Source: Homoserinibacter gongjuensis (GTDB lineage: Bacteria > Actinomycetota > Actinomycetes > Actinomycetales > Microbacteriaceae). From it: a stretch of DNA of 64,000 bases. Where the stretch lies: contig NZ_BSVA01000001.1 in assembly GCF_030161875.1 (NCBI RefSeq), forward strand, positions 1,116,001 through 1,180,000. Direction: 5' to 3'. The position numbers were made by a program, and so were the translations under genes. Under the pieces are notes generated by a model that made no database searches, had not been told where the DNA came from, and was given only the letters and a program-made list of their open reading frames with translations. Shown here one piece after another: positions 18,192 through 26,690 of the stretch (position 1 is the stretch's first letter; each line of letters begins with the position of its first letter).

Positions 18192-19618
18192 TCACCCGAG
18201 GCAGTTGACTTGGAGGACGAGTTGGCGGGGCGGGCTCGCGAGCGAGCCATCGGACGCGATGGCGGTGAAGGTGACGTTCGCGGAGAGGCCTCCGTCGGTT
18301 GGGGGATCGAACGAGTAGGTCCACACGGAGCCGCTCCTGGCCATCGCAGCCGAGTTCGACACCAAGCCTGTCCACGAAAGGCTGACGCCCGTCACCGAGT
18401 GATCGTCGCTCGCCGCAACCGTGATGGTCGTCAGGTCGGTGCACCAGACCGGGTTTGAGGAAGCGGCCATGGTGACAATCGTCGGCGCCTGATTCACCGG
18501 TTGCGGTTGCGGTTGCGGTTGCGGTCGTGGCTGTGGCTGCGGACCCGGCTCGGGCTCGGGGTCCGGCTGCGGCTCGGGCTCCGGCTCGAGGGCGACGACC
18601 GTCGGGCAGGCGTCGCCGACCGGGAGCGACGCGACATCCAGGCCGCCATCGACCACGACATCCGCTCGGTCGAGCCACAGCACGCGGGAGAAGTCGTGCG
18701 GGTCGCGCACCCCGAGGAACGCACTGTCGTCGCTGCGCTCGAGAGCGAGCACGCGGGTGCCGGCCGGAAGCGAGCCGATCACGGCGCCCCCGGGCACACC
18801 GCGGCGGGCGCGTGCGCGTCGAGCACCGAGGTCGCACCGACCACGGCCACCTGCTCGGGCTCGGGGCCGAAGACACCGGCAGCGCCCAGGCCGCCACCCA
18901 CGAGCCCGGCGACCACGACCACCCCCGCCCACGGGATCCACGCCGCACCGCCCAGCCCCGCCCACCCGGGAGCCACCGAGGCCGAGGCGGGAGCGCCGAG
19001 GTCGCCGGCCGCCACGCGCGCGCGCACGGCGTCGGCGACACCCGACGGGTCACCGGGTGCCGCTGCGCGCTCGAAAGCATCGCGCAGCAGAGCGTCGAGT
19101 TCGTCGTCAGCCACGGTGGTCCTCCTCCTCAGTCGGGCAGCGAGCGCCTTGCGCGCACGGTGCAGTTGCGTCTTGACGGTTCCGCTCGAGACCCCGAGGC
19201 CCTCGGCCACCTGCTCCACCGACTGGTCGAGCAGGTAGTGCAGCACGCACACCTGCCGCTGCTGTTCGGGCAGGGCCACGAGCGCGTCGCGCACGTCGAC
19301 ATCGAGGCCGTCGAGGTGCGGCGTCTCGGCCGCGACCTCGTCGAGTCCCGTCCGAGCGAGCGCGCGGGATTCGGCGGCACGCGAGCGGCGGATGTCACGG
19401 GCCCGGTTGCTCGCCACCACCGTGATCCAGGCGGCCAGGTTGGTGATCTCGCGCTCGGGCGGCCGTGCGAGGAAGCCGACGAGCGCGTCTTGCACGGCAT
19501 CCGCGGCATCCTGGCGGTCTCCCGTGATGAGCCCCACGGCGGCGACGACGCGGCCGTACTCGTGCGTGACGAAGGCGTCGAGGTCCACCCCGGTCGTCTC
19601 CGCCATGCGCGTGCTCAC
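18192..19618 (-). CDS. ECF-type sigma factor fused to a membrane and extracellular Ig-like region
   Basis: Residues 1-165 are an ECF sigma factor: region 2 (YGRVVAAVGLITGDRQDAADAVQDALVGFL) and region 4 (LPEQQRQVCVLHYLLDQSVEQVAEGLGVSSGTVKTQLHRARKAL). The frame continues without a stop into DDELDALLRDAFERAA, a membrane helix (WIPWAGVVVVAGLVGGGLGAAG), an SH3-like stretch, an EPEPQP linker and an Ig-like domain with a pair of cysteines; 475 residues in all. The frame slips by -1 in the C run 18787-18791. A strong Shine-Dalgarno (GAGGAGGAGG) ends 6 nt before an in-frame GTG at 19114, so the second half may be, or may once have been, a separate gene. The start could also be ATG 19606. Confidence 0.75.
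18499..18522. repeat. Hexanucleotide microsatellite (GGTTGC)4
   Basis: Four perfect GGTTGC units encode part of the Pro/Gln linker of the sigma-fusion protein and continue as degenerate GGCTGC/GGCTCG units to about 18590. A gain or loss of units would change linker length without shifting the frame. Confidence 0.8.
19114..19130 (-). promoter_or_regulatory. Internal ribosome binding site and GTG inside the sigma-fusion gene
   Basis: On the minus strand GAGGAGGAGG (19121-19130) is followed by ACCACC and GTG GCT GAC. This is the best Shine-Dalgarno in the window and is wasted inside a coding region unless it starts an internal protein. A TGA overlaps it at 19129-19131, but in the +1 frame relative to the sigma factor. 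Confidence 0.6.
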
Positions 19619-19681
19619 ATCCTTACGACGCCCGAGGGGGCGAGGAAGGTTGACACGGCGCCGCCGAGAGCGGCGTGCGGC

Positions 19682-20707
19682 TCAGCCGAAGAGGATCGCG
19701 GCCTCGTCGTAGCGGGACTGCGGCACCGTCTTGAGCCGCCCGAGGGCGTCCTCGAACGGCACGGTCACGATCTGCGTGCCCCGCAAGGCGACCATCTTGC
19801 CCCACTGCTCCTCCAGCACGATGTCGACGACGGCCATACCGTAGCGCGTCGCGAGCACGCGGTCGTAGGCACTCGGGGTGCCGCCGCGCTGGATGTGACC
19901 GAGTGTCGTGGCGCGCGTCTCGATGCCCGTGCGCTCCTCGATCTCGGGGGCGAGCTGGTCGCCGATGCCGCCGAGGCGCGGGCGCCCGAAGGCGTCGAGG
20001 CCGCGCTCGGAGTGCGCGTCGTTCATCGTGTCGAGTTGGAAGCCCTCGGCGACCACGATGAGCGGCGAGCGGCCACGGGCGCGAGCGGAGTCGACCCAGC
20101 CGCAGATCTCATCCATGCTCGTCTTGCGCTCGGGGATGAGGATCGCGTGCGCCCCGGCCGCCATTCCCGAGTGCAGGGCGATCCAGCCGACGTGACGGCC
20201 CATGACCTCGGCCACCATGCAGCGGCCGTGCGAGTCGCCCGTCGTGCGCAGGCGGTCCATCGCCTCGGTCGCGATCTGCACGGCGGTGTCGAAGCCGAAG
20301 GTGTAGTCGGTCGCGGAGAGGTCGTTGTCGACCGTCTTGGGCACGCCCACGATCTGGAGGCCCTCGTCGGTGAGCCGCTTGGCCGCAGCGAGGGTGCCTT
20401 CGCCGCCGATCGCGACGATGGCATCCATCTCGGTCTCGGCCATGACCTCACGCACGCGCTCGACCCCGCCGTACTCGAAGGGGTTGGTGCGCGAGGTGCC
20501 GAGGATCGTGCCGCCCTGCTTCGAGATGCCCATGACCTGCGGGCGTCCGAGGGGATACACGTCGGCCTCGACGAGGCCCTTCCAGCCGTTCTTGATGCCG
20601 ACGAACTCGACGTCGTCGTGCTGGGTCAAGCCCTTGAGCACGGCCCCGCGGATGACCGCGTTGAGCCCGGGACAGTCGCCACCGCTGGTGAGGATTCCGA
20701 TCTTCAC
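19682..20707 (-). CDS. pfkA: 6-phosphofructokinase
   Basis: It phosphorylates fructose 6-phosphate in glycolysis. The 341 residues include the N-terminal GILTSGGDCPGLNAVIRG, IGGEGTLAAAKRL, PKTVDNDLSATDYTFGFDTA, MGRHVGWIALHSG and the C-terminal LGHIQRGGTPSAYDR. The combination GGEGT with PKTVDND is that of the actinobacterial group III enzymes, which are mostly ATP-dependent although related to pyrophosphate-dependent PFKs; the donor cannot be proven from sequence. The start codon is GTG at 20707 (VKIGILTSGG). It is a single gene, divergent from a small membrane protein gene. Confidence 0.93.
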   Translation of the reverse strand: MKIGILTSGGDCPGLNAVIRGAVLKGLTQHDDVEFVGIKNGWKGLVEADVYPLGRPQVMGISKQGGTILGTSRTNPFEYGGVERVREVMAETEMDAIVAIGGEGTLAAAKRLTDEGLQIVGVPKTVDNDLSATDYTFGFDTAVQIATEAMDRLRTTGDSHGRCMVAEVMGRHVGWIALHSGMAAGAHAILIPERKTSMDEICGWVDSARARGRSPLIVVAEGFQLDTMNDAHSERGLDAFGRPRLGGIGDQLAPEIEERTGIETRATTLGHIQRGGTPSAYDRVLATRYGMAVVDIVLEEQWGKMVALRGTQIVTVPFEDALGRLKTVPQSRYDEAAILFG

Positions 20708-20821
20708 CCGCTAATCATGCCCTGTTTTCCCGGCCCCGCCTGTCGCGGGAGCGCCCCCGCGCTCGGTAGAGTTCCCCGAGATCGGGTCTTCCCGGTCGCC
20801 ACCACCATCACAAGGAGCGTC

Positions 20822-21172
20822 ATGACCGACCCCAACGTCCCTGCTGCCCCCACGCCCCCGCCTGCTGCCGCCCCGGCCGCTGCACCCGGTGACTACCCGG
20901 GCAAGACCCTGGGAATCGTGGGCCTCATCCTCAGCATTCTCGCCGCGATCGTCGGCCTCATCGTGAGCGCCGTCGCCCTCTCCAAGTCGAAGAAGGCCGG
21001 CTACAAGAACGTGCCGGCCGTCGTCGGCATCATCATCGGCATTCTCGGCACCATCGGCTGGATCATCTTCTGGGCCGTCATCATCATCGGTGCCGTGACC
21101 CTCGCCAACGCGTGTGGCGAGCTCGGCCCGGGCGTGTACGACTACAACGGCACGACCCTCACCTGCGGCTGA
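20822..21172 (+). CDS. DUF4190-like small membrane protein
   Basis: A 116-residue protein. A Pro/Ala-rich N-terminus of about 28 residues is followed by two glycine-rich membrane helices (TLGIVGLILSILAAIVGLIVSAVAL and VGIIIGILGTIGWIIFWAVIIIGAV) and a short C-terminal part containing two cysteines. The proline-rich head plus paired glycine-rich helices is the DUF4190 pattern. AAGGAGCG lies 6 nt before the ATG. Function unknown. Confidence 0.8.
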   Translation: MTDPNVPAAPTPPPAAAPAAAPGDYPGKTLGIVGLILSILAAIVGLIVSAVALSKSKKAGYKNVPAVVGIIIGILGTIGWIIFWAVIIIGAVTLANACGELGPGVYDYNGTTLTCG

Positions 21173-21186
21173 ACCAGCTGAATTCA

Positions 21187-21236
21187 CCGAACGACGGGCC
21201 GGCGCGGAGAGATCCGCCCGGCCCGTCGTCGTTCGT
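21187..21236 (+). terminator. Hairpin terminator after the DUF4190-like gene
   Basis: CGAACGACGGGCCGG (from about 21189) pairs with CCGGCCCGTCGTCGTTCG (to 21236), allowing one bulge, around a ~15-nt loop. It begins 16 nt after the stop codon. Confidence 0.7.
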
Positions 21237-21278
21237 GCGGATGCCGCGCCGTCGTCGGGCGCGGTCGGCGCCCGGGGT

Positions 21279-21284
21279 TAGCCT
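21279..21284 (+). promoter_or_regulatory. -10 element of the DNA glycosylase gene
   Basis: TAGCCT is 7 nt before the ATG at 21292 with no Shine-Dalgarno between; leaderless arrangement. Confidence 0.55.
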
Positions 21285-21291
21285 GAGCCGG

Positions 21292-22200
21292 ATGGATCCG
21301 GTCACCACGCGCTACGCGCCCGCGCACCGCGTCGAGTTGCGGCTCGTGCTGGGGCCGCTCGCCCAGGGCCGCACCGACCCGACGATCCGGCGCGACGCCG
21401 ACGGCTGGTGGCTCACCATGCGGCTCGCCTCCGGCACGGCGACCCTGCTGCTGCGGGAGGGCGCGGATGCCGTCGAGGCGCGCGCGTGGGGCGCGGGGGC
21501 CGAGGAGGCCGTCGCGGGGGTTCCGGCGCTGCTCGGCGCGGATGACGACTCATCCGGGTTCGAGCCCGCACGGCATCCGGTGGTCGCCCGGCTGCACCAC
21601 GAGACCCCCGGGCTGCGGCTGGCTCGCACGGGCCGCATCCTGCCGGCACTGGTGCCGAGCGTGCTCGGGCAGAAGGTGACGGGCATCGAGGCCAAGAGCG
21701 CGTGGCGCGAGCTCGTGACGCGGCACGGCGATGCGGCACCGGGGCCCGCGCCGCTTGGCATGCGCGTCGTGCCGACCGCGGGCGTCTGGCGGCGGATCCC
21801 GTCGTGGCAATGGCATCGGGCAGGCGTCGGGCCGCAGCGTTCCGACACGCTCATGCGAGTGTTCTCGGTGGCCGACGCCCTCGAGCGGGCGGCGAGCGCC
21901 CCGGCCGCCGAGGCGGGGCGGCGGATGCGCACGATCGTCGGCATCGGCCCCTGGACGGTCGTCGAGACGCTGCAGCGTTCGCACGGCGACCCCGATTCGG
22001 TGAGCGTCGGCGACCTTCACCTATGCAAGCGCGTCGGCACGGCGCTCGCGGGCCGTCGCGTCGATGACGACGGCATGCTCGAGCTGCTCGAGCCCTGGCG
22101 CGGTCACCGCCAGCGCGTGGTGCGGCTTATCGAGGCGGCGGGTATCGGTTACGAGCGCCACGGTCCGCGCCTGGCGATCCCCGCACACCGCACGCGCTGA
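21292..22200 (+). CDS. DNA-3-methyladenine glycosylase/AlkA-like HhH-GPD protein
   Basis: A 302-residue base-excision repair enzyme. Residues ~135-145 (PSVLGQKVTGIEAKSAW) correspond to the helix that usually reads LGQQIS in AlkA, and RTIVGIGPWTVVETLQRSHGDPDSVSVGDLHLCKRVG contains the helix-hairpin-helix GIGPWT and the catalytic Asp in GDLHL. The N-terminal third lacks an identifiable domain. It likely removes alkylated purines, but the exact base specificity is not visible. The frame is intact. Confidence 0.85.
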   Translation: MDPVTTRYAPAHRVELRLVLGPLAQGRTDPTIRRDADGWWLTMRLASGTATLLLREGADAVEARAWGAGAEEAVAGVPALLGADDDSSGFEPARHPVVARLHHETPGLRLARTGRILPALVPSVLGQKVTGIEAKSAWRELVTRHGDAAPGPAPLGMRVVPTAGVWRRIPSWQWHRAGVGPQRSDTLMRVFSVADALERAASAPAAEAGRRMRTIVGIGPWTVVETLQRSHGDPDSVSVGDLHLCKRVGTALAGRRVDDDGMLELLEPWRGHRQRVVRLIEAAGIGYERHGPRLAIPAHRTR

Positions 22201-22316
22201 CCCGCACCCTCCCGGTCGTCGCCGTCACCCATCGACGCGACGCATATCACCGCTCGGGTTGTGGGCACCCGACAGCCGTTTCACGCATCCGCGCACGGAT
22301 CGTCTAGCGTGCCCGC

Positions 22317-22873
22317 GTGGGCATCCTCCGTCGACTTCCTCGTCTCCTCTGGCTCGCGTCCCGGGCTCCGAAGCTGCCTCCCTGGAGATCTACGACGTCT
22401 GCCGCTCGCCGCGTCGCGTGACGATCGGCGATCTCGACGAGCTGCGTCACATGAACAACGGCGCCTACCTCACCGCGCTCGACCATGCCCGGCAGGAGCT
22501 CGTGGTGCGCACGGGGCTCTGGAAGCGGATGCGGGATGCCGGCATGTACCCGGTGGTCGGCGCCCAGACGATCGCCTACCGCAAGTCGCTCACGCTGGGG
22601 CAGCGCTACGTGATCGAGTCGCGCTTCCTCGGTCTCGACGACCGCGCCGCCTATCTCGAACAGCGCTTCGTGGTCGACGGCGAGGTGTTCGCCCGGGCCT
22701 ACGTGCAGGGCCGGTTCCTCTACGACGCCGGCGGCACCGTGCCGATGGACGAGCTCTCGCGCGTGAGCGGCATGGACCCCGTGGCGCATCCGCTTCCCGA
22801 GTGGTTGCACGAGTGGGCGACCCGCGTGCGCCTGCCGGGCACCCGCAGCCCCGCCCCCTCGACGTGGGAGTGA
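22317..22873 (+). CDS. Hot-dog fold acyl-CoA thioesterase-like protein
   Basis: The corrected chain has 185 residues. An N-terminal basic/hydrophobic helix (GILRRLPRLLWLASRAPKLPP) is followed by the 4HBT domain: DLDELRHMNNGAYLTALDHARQELV carries the usual HMNNGxYL motif and YLEQRFVVDGEVFARAYVQGRFL the second half. This resembles the THEM6-like acyl-thioesterase group; the substrate is unknown. The frame slips by -1 in the C run 22380-22382. The GTG start at 22317 fits TAGCGT placed 6 nt upstream (22305-22310). Confidence 0.8.
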
Positions 22874-22947
22874 GCCAAACGCTGTAGCGGTGGGTGTGGA
22901 GCCGCAGAGATGACTGCCGCGGGCCGCCAACCGCTACAGCGTTTGGC
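22874..22947. repeat. 74-bp intergenic palindrome, copy 1
   Basis: A perfect 18-bp inverted repeat (GCCAAACGCTGTAGCGGT at 22874-22891 and its complement at 22930-22947) encloses 38 nt. It starts at the base after the thioesterase stop codon and ends 6 nt before the convergent oxidoreductase stop. A second copy of identical length is at 31987-32060. It could act as a bidirectional terminator here. Confidence 0.85.
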
Positions 22948-22953
22948 AGGGGC

Positions 22954-24500
22954 TCAGAGCTCGAGCACGGCCATCGCGGCGTGGTAGCCGCCGAGGCCGG
23001 ACACGGCACCCCGCGGCGCGAGCCCGAGCCGCACAGCAGGATCCGCTCGTGCTGCGTCGCGACGCCCCAGCGCTCGGCGGAGGTGGCGAGCGATTCGCCG
23101 TCCTCGGCCCACGGCCACTCGAGCGGACCGTGGAAGATGTTGCCGCCGGGCATCCGGAGGCTGTGCTCGAGATCGCGCGTGGTCGCGGTCTCGATGCACG
23201 GGCGGCCGTCGGCATCCGTCATCAGCAGACTCTCGAGGGGCTCGGCGAGCACCGAGTCGAGTGAGTGCAGCACGGCGGCCTGCAGCTCGGCGCGGGCGGC
23301 ATCCGGATCGCGGCCCTCGAGCAGCCGGTCGGGCGTCTGCAGGCCGAACACCGTGAGGGTCTGCGCCCCCGACTCCCGCAGCTCCGGCGAGAGGATGCTC
23401 GGGTCGGTGAGCGAGTGGCAGTAGCTCTCGAGCGGCAGCGGCGAGGGGATGCGGCCCTGGCTCGCGGCGGCGTACGCGGTGTCGATCGCGGCGAAGCCCT
23501 CGTGCACGTGGAACGTTCCGGCGAACGCGGCCGCCGGGTCGGCGGAGGAATCGCGCAGCTTCGGCAGGCGCGTCAGCAGCAGGTTGACCTTCACCTGGGC
23601 GCCCTCGGGACGCTCCGCGGTCTCGCCGAGCAGCCGCGCGAGTTCGTAGGGGGCGACCCCCGAGAGCACGACGCGGCCCGCGATCCGACGCTCGGTGTCG
23701 CCGCTGCGGTAGGCGACCTCGCCGTCGGGCGTGACGGAGGTGACCTCGGCATCCGTCACGAGCTCGGCGCCCGCCTCGCGTGCCGCCCGGGCGAGAGCCC
23801 CCGAGACGGCGCCCATGCCGCCCACGGGCACGTCCCAGTGCCCGGTGCCCCCGCCGATCACGTGGTACAGGAAGCAACGGTTGGCGGCGAGGGTGGGGTC
23901 CACCGCGGGCGCGAAGGTGCCGATGAGCCCGTCGGTGAGCACGACGCCGCGCACGAGGTCGTCGGCGAAGCGCCGCTCGATGGTCGCGCCCATGGGCGCC
24001 TCGACGAGCTGCTGCCAGACGCCGTCGTCGCCGACCGCCCGTCGCGCCTCGTCGCGCGTGAGCAAGGGGCCGGTGAGGGTGGGCCAGATCGCGCTCGCGA
24101 GGCGCGCCGTGTCGTCGCCGAAGGCGTTCCAGGCGAGGTGGTCGGATGCCGCCCCGATCGAGGCGAAGCTCGCCGCGGTCGCCTCGTCGTCGCCCGTGTC
24201 GACCAGCAGCCCGCGGTCGCTACCGGGCAGCGGTGTGTACGACGAGTACCGGCGCCGCGCGAGCTCGACGTCGAGCCGCAGATCGCGGCGGATGCGCTCG
24301 GGCAGCAGACTCACGAGGTAGGAGTAGCGCGAGAGTCGCGCGTCGACACCGGGGAACACCTCCGCCGAGACCGCCGCGCCGCCGAGGTGCGCCTGCCGCT
24401 CGAGCAGGGTCACGCTGCGTCCCGCGCCCGCGAGGTAGGCGGCCGCCACGAGGGCGTTGTGGCCACCGCCGACGATCACGACGTCACGCAGCTCGCTCAT
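22954..24500 (-). CDS. CrtI/phytoene-desaturase-like FAD oxidoreductase
   Basis: The corrected chain has 515 residues. The FAD-binding motif DVVIVGGGHNALVAAAYLAGAGRSVTLLE is at residues 6-34, GGMGAVSGALARAAREAGAELVTDAEVTSV follows mid-chain, and the C-terminal ILLCGSG plus AVSGLGGYHAAMAVLEL completes the FAD site. This is the carotenoid-desaturase superfamily, including the poorly characterised PYROXD2-like group; no other carotenoid gene is near, so no pathway can be assigned. The frame slips by -1 at the C run 23023-23025 (plus strand), which removes the conserved C-terminus. TAGGGT 6 nt before the ATG (24507-24512, minus) supports the start. Confidence 0.82.
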
Positions 24501-24514
24501 GCGGCAACCCTAGG

Positions 24515-24550
24515 TGATGGCGGAGCGGCGCAGCCGCGTCTCGAGATCAC
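24515..24550. repeat. Solitary REP-like unit
   Basis: GCGGAGCGGCGCAGCCGCG followed by TCTCGAGATCACC is one unit of the GGAGC...GTCTCGA repeat without its TTGAG head. It lies in a short tandem intergenic gap. Confidence 0.6.
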
Positions 24551-24567
24551 CCGCATCGCGCCCGACC

Positions 24568-25165
24568 TCACAGCGCGATGCGCGCGCCGTTCACCTCGGC
24601 CGCCGGCGCATCGAGCCAGGCGGCGAGACGCTCGGCGAGGACGGCTGCAGGGGTCCCGTCCTCGCCGAGCGAGCCGATGGAGAAGATGGTCGCGGCGCCA
24701 TCCGCCGCGCCGAGACGCACCGCGAGTTCCGCGACCAGCTGCTCGGCATCCGCCTTCGCCCGTGCGTACGAGCTCGTCGCACCCGGGCGCACCGCCGTCG
24801 AGCTGATGATGGCGAGCCGTCCCTCGGATGCCGCGAGCTCGCCTTCGAACGCCGCGATGACGTGCGCAAGGGTGTCGACCAGCCGCGGCCGCAACCACGC
24901 GTCGGCCTCGGGGAGTCGCCCCGCGCCAACCCCCGACGAGATGCATGACGGCGTCGACGTGGCGGTGCGCCGAGACGATGTCCGTCGCGAGAGCGCGGGC
25001 CGCATCCCGGTCGGTGAGATCGACCACCCGGCGATCGGATGCGGTCACCGACTCGAGGCGGCCGGCATCCGTTCCGACGGCGATCACCGTGTCGCCACGG
25101 TCCCGCAGCCGCGCGCACACCGCGTGCCCTGCGGTGCCGCTGGCGCCCGTGACGACGACGTTCAT
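24568..25165 (-). CDS. SDR family oxidoreductase paired with DUF6421
   Basis: The corrected length is about 199 residues. MNVVVTGASGTAGHAVCARLRDRGDTVIAVG is the Rossmann cofactor motif, VDAVMHLVGGWRG takes the place of the NNAG segment and SSYARAKADAEQLVAELA contains the YxxxK catalytic pair. The frame changes near 24915-24925 by +1 (equal to two missing bases), within GGGGCGACTCCCC. The ATG is 3 nt after the stop of the DUF6421 gene, so the two genes are coupled. The substrate is unknown; the HLVGGWRG motif recurs in SDRs that accompany DUF6421 in actinobacteria, as far as I recall. Confidence 0.75.
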
Positions 25166-25168
25166 GCG

Positions 25169-26574
25169 CTACCCGGTGATGCCGCGGGTCGACTCGATGA
25201 CGTCGGTCATCTTCTTGGCGAGGGCCTCGTAGAACATCGAGAGGGGAACTCGTCGTCGAGCACGGCGTCGGTGTAGCCCTTCGGGGCGCCCGCGAGCACC
25301 TCGTCGGGCAGGCCGCGCGCCCACACGGATGCGGGGTTCGGTTCGAGCGTGCCGCGCACGAGCTCGTAGGCGGCGAGCCAGTGCGCCGTCTTCGGCCGGT
25401 CGATCGATTGCCAGTAGAGCTCGTCGATCGCGTCGGAGAGGGCGATCACGACCTCCGGAACCGCATCCCAGTCGAAGGCGAGCTGGGTGTCGGTCCAGTG
25501 CAGCACGTGGTGCTGGTGCAGCCACGCGAACAGCAGCTGGCCGCCCAGCCCGTCGTAGTTGCGCACCCGCGACCCGGTGAGCGGGAAGCGGAAGATGCGA
25601 TCGAACAGGATCGCGTGCTGCACGTGCACGGCACGGTCACGCGTCTGCTCGTCGGCGTTCTCGTCGCGCGCGAGGGCGACGCACTCGCGGAACGCGGTGA
25701 GATCGCAGCGCAGCTCCTCGAGCGAGTAGAGGAAGAACGGCATCCGCTGCTTGATCATGAACGGGTCGAACGGCAGGTCGCCGCGCATGTGCGAGCGGTC
25801 GTGGATGAGGTCCCACATCACGAAGACCTCCTCGGCGAGGTGCTGGTCTTCCATGAGGCGCTGTTGCGAGGGCAGCAGTTCGAGTTTGGTGACGTCGGCG
25901 GCCGCGTCGACCACGCGGCGGAACCGTGCGGCTTCGCGGTCTTGGAAGATCGCGCCCCAGGTGAAGGGCGGGATCTCGCGCATCGCGACGGTCTCGGGGA
26001 ACAGCACCGCGGAGTTCGTGTCGTAGCCCGGCGTGAAGTCGATGAAACGCAGCGAGACGAACAGCTTGTTCGTGTAGCGCTCCTCGAGCTTCGCGATGAA
26101 CGCGGGCCAGATCACCTCGACGATGAGGGCCTCGACGTGCCGGTCGGGCGAGCCGTTCTGGGTGTACATCGGGAACACCACGAGGTGGCGCAGCCCGTCG
26201 ACACGGTGGCTCGCGGGGTCGAACGCCACGAGCGAGTCGAGGAAGTCGGGCACGCCGAAGCCCTCGGCCTCCCATTTTGCGAAGTCGGCGGGCAGCGCCT
26301 CGAGGTAGGCCGCGTCGTGCGGGAACGCGGGGGCGAGAGCACGGATGCCGCCCACGATCGCGGCGACGTGGCGGCTCGCCTCGGCGTGGTGCGCGGCATC
26401 GGGGATCGAGCCGTCCTTCTCCTGCAGCGCCTGGATGGCCGTGGCGGCCTGCTTGAGCTGGGCCCAGGCGGCGCTGTGCTCGGCGGTCGAGGCGTCCCCT
26501 TCGACAAGCTCAGGACGGCGTTCGACGACCTCGGGTTCTCCGATGATGGACGGGGTGTGGGCGATCGTGGTCAT
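25169..26574 (-). CDS. DUF6421 family protein
   Basis: The corrected chain has 468 residues. LVVFPMYTQNGSPDRHVEALIVEVIWP, FIDFTPGYDTNSAVLFPETVA, VMWDLIHDRSHMRGDLPFDPFMIKQRMPFFLYSLEELRCDLTAFRE and VRNYDGLGGQLLFAWLHQHHVLHWTD are conserved blocks that I recognise from the actinobacterial DUF6421 family. The many His/Asp/Glu residues in those blocks (HDRSH, EELRCD) look like a metal site, which is inference. The frame slips by -1 in the G run 25243-25246 (plus); restored, it ends FPLSMFYEALAKKMTDVIESTRGITG. The ATG at 26574 follows GAGAGGAG, better than the ATG at 26589. Residues ~23-28 (RPELVEG) are encoded by an inserted repeat. Confidence 0.8.
26498..26516. repeat. CCTTCGACAAGCTCAGGAC repeat inside the DUF6421 gene
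   Basis: This 19-nt sequence is a widespread interspersed repeat of GC-rich genomes that encodes xRPELVEG when read in this frame. Here it lies in the variable N-terminal part of the DUF6421 protein, before the conserved region. Confidence 0.65.
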
Positions 26575-26690
26575 GGCGCCTCCTCTCAACCCTCGAGCCT
26601 AGGAAGGATTCCGGTGCAGAGGGTTGCCAACCGCGCACGAATGTTGCGTCGACGCAACGATCCGCGCACCTTCACAGCGCCAGCGCGCGC

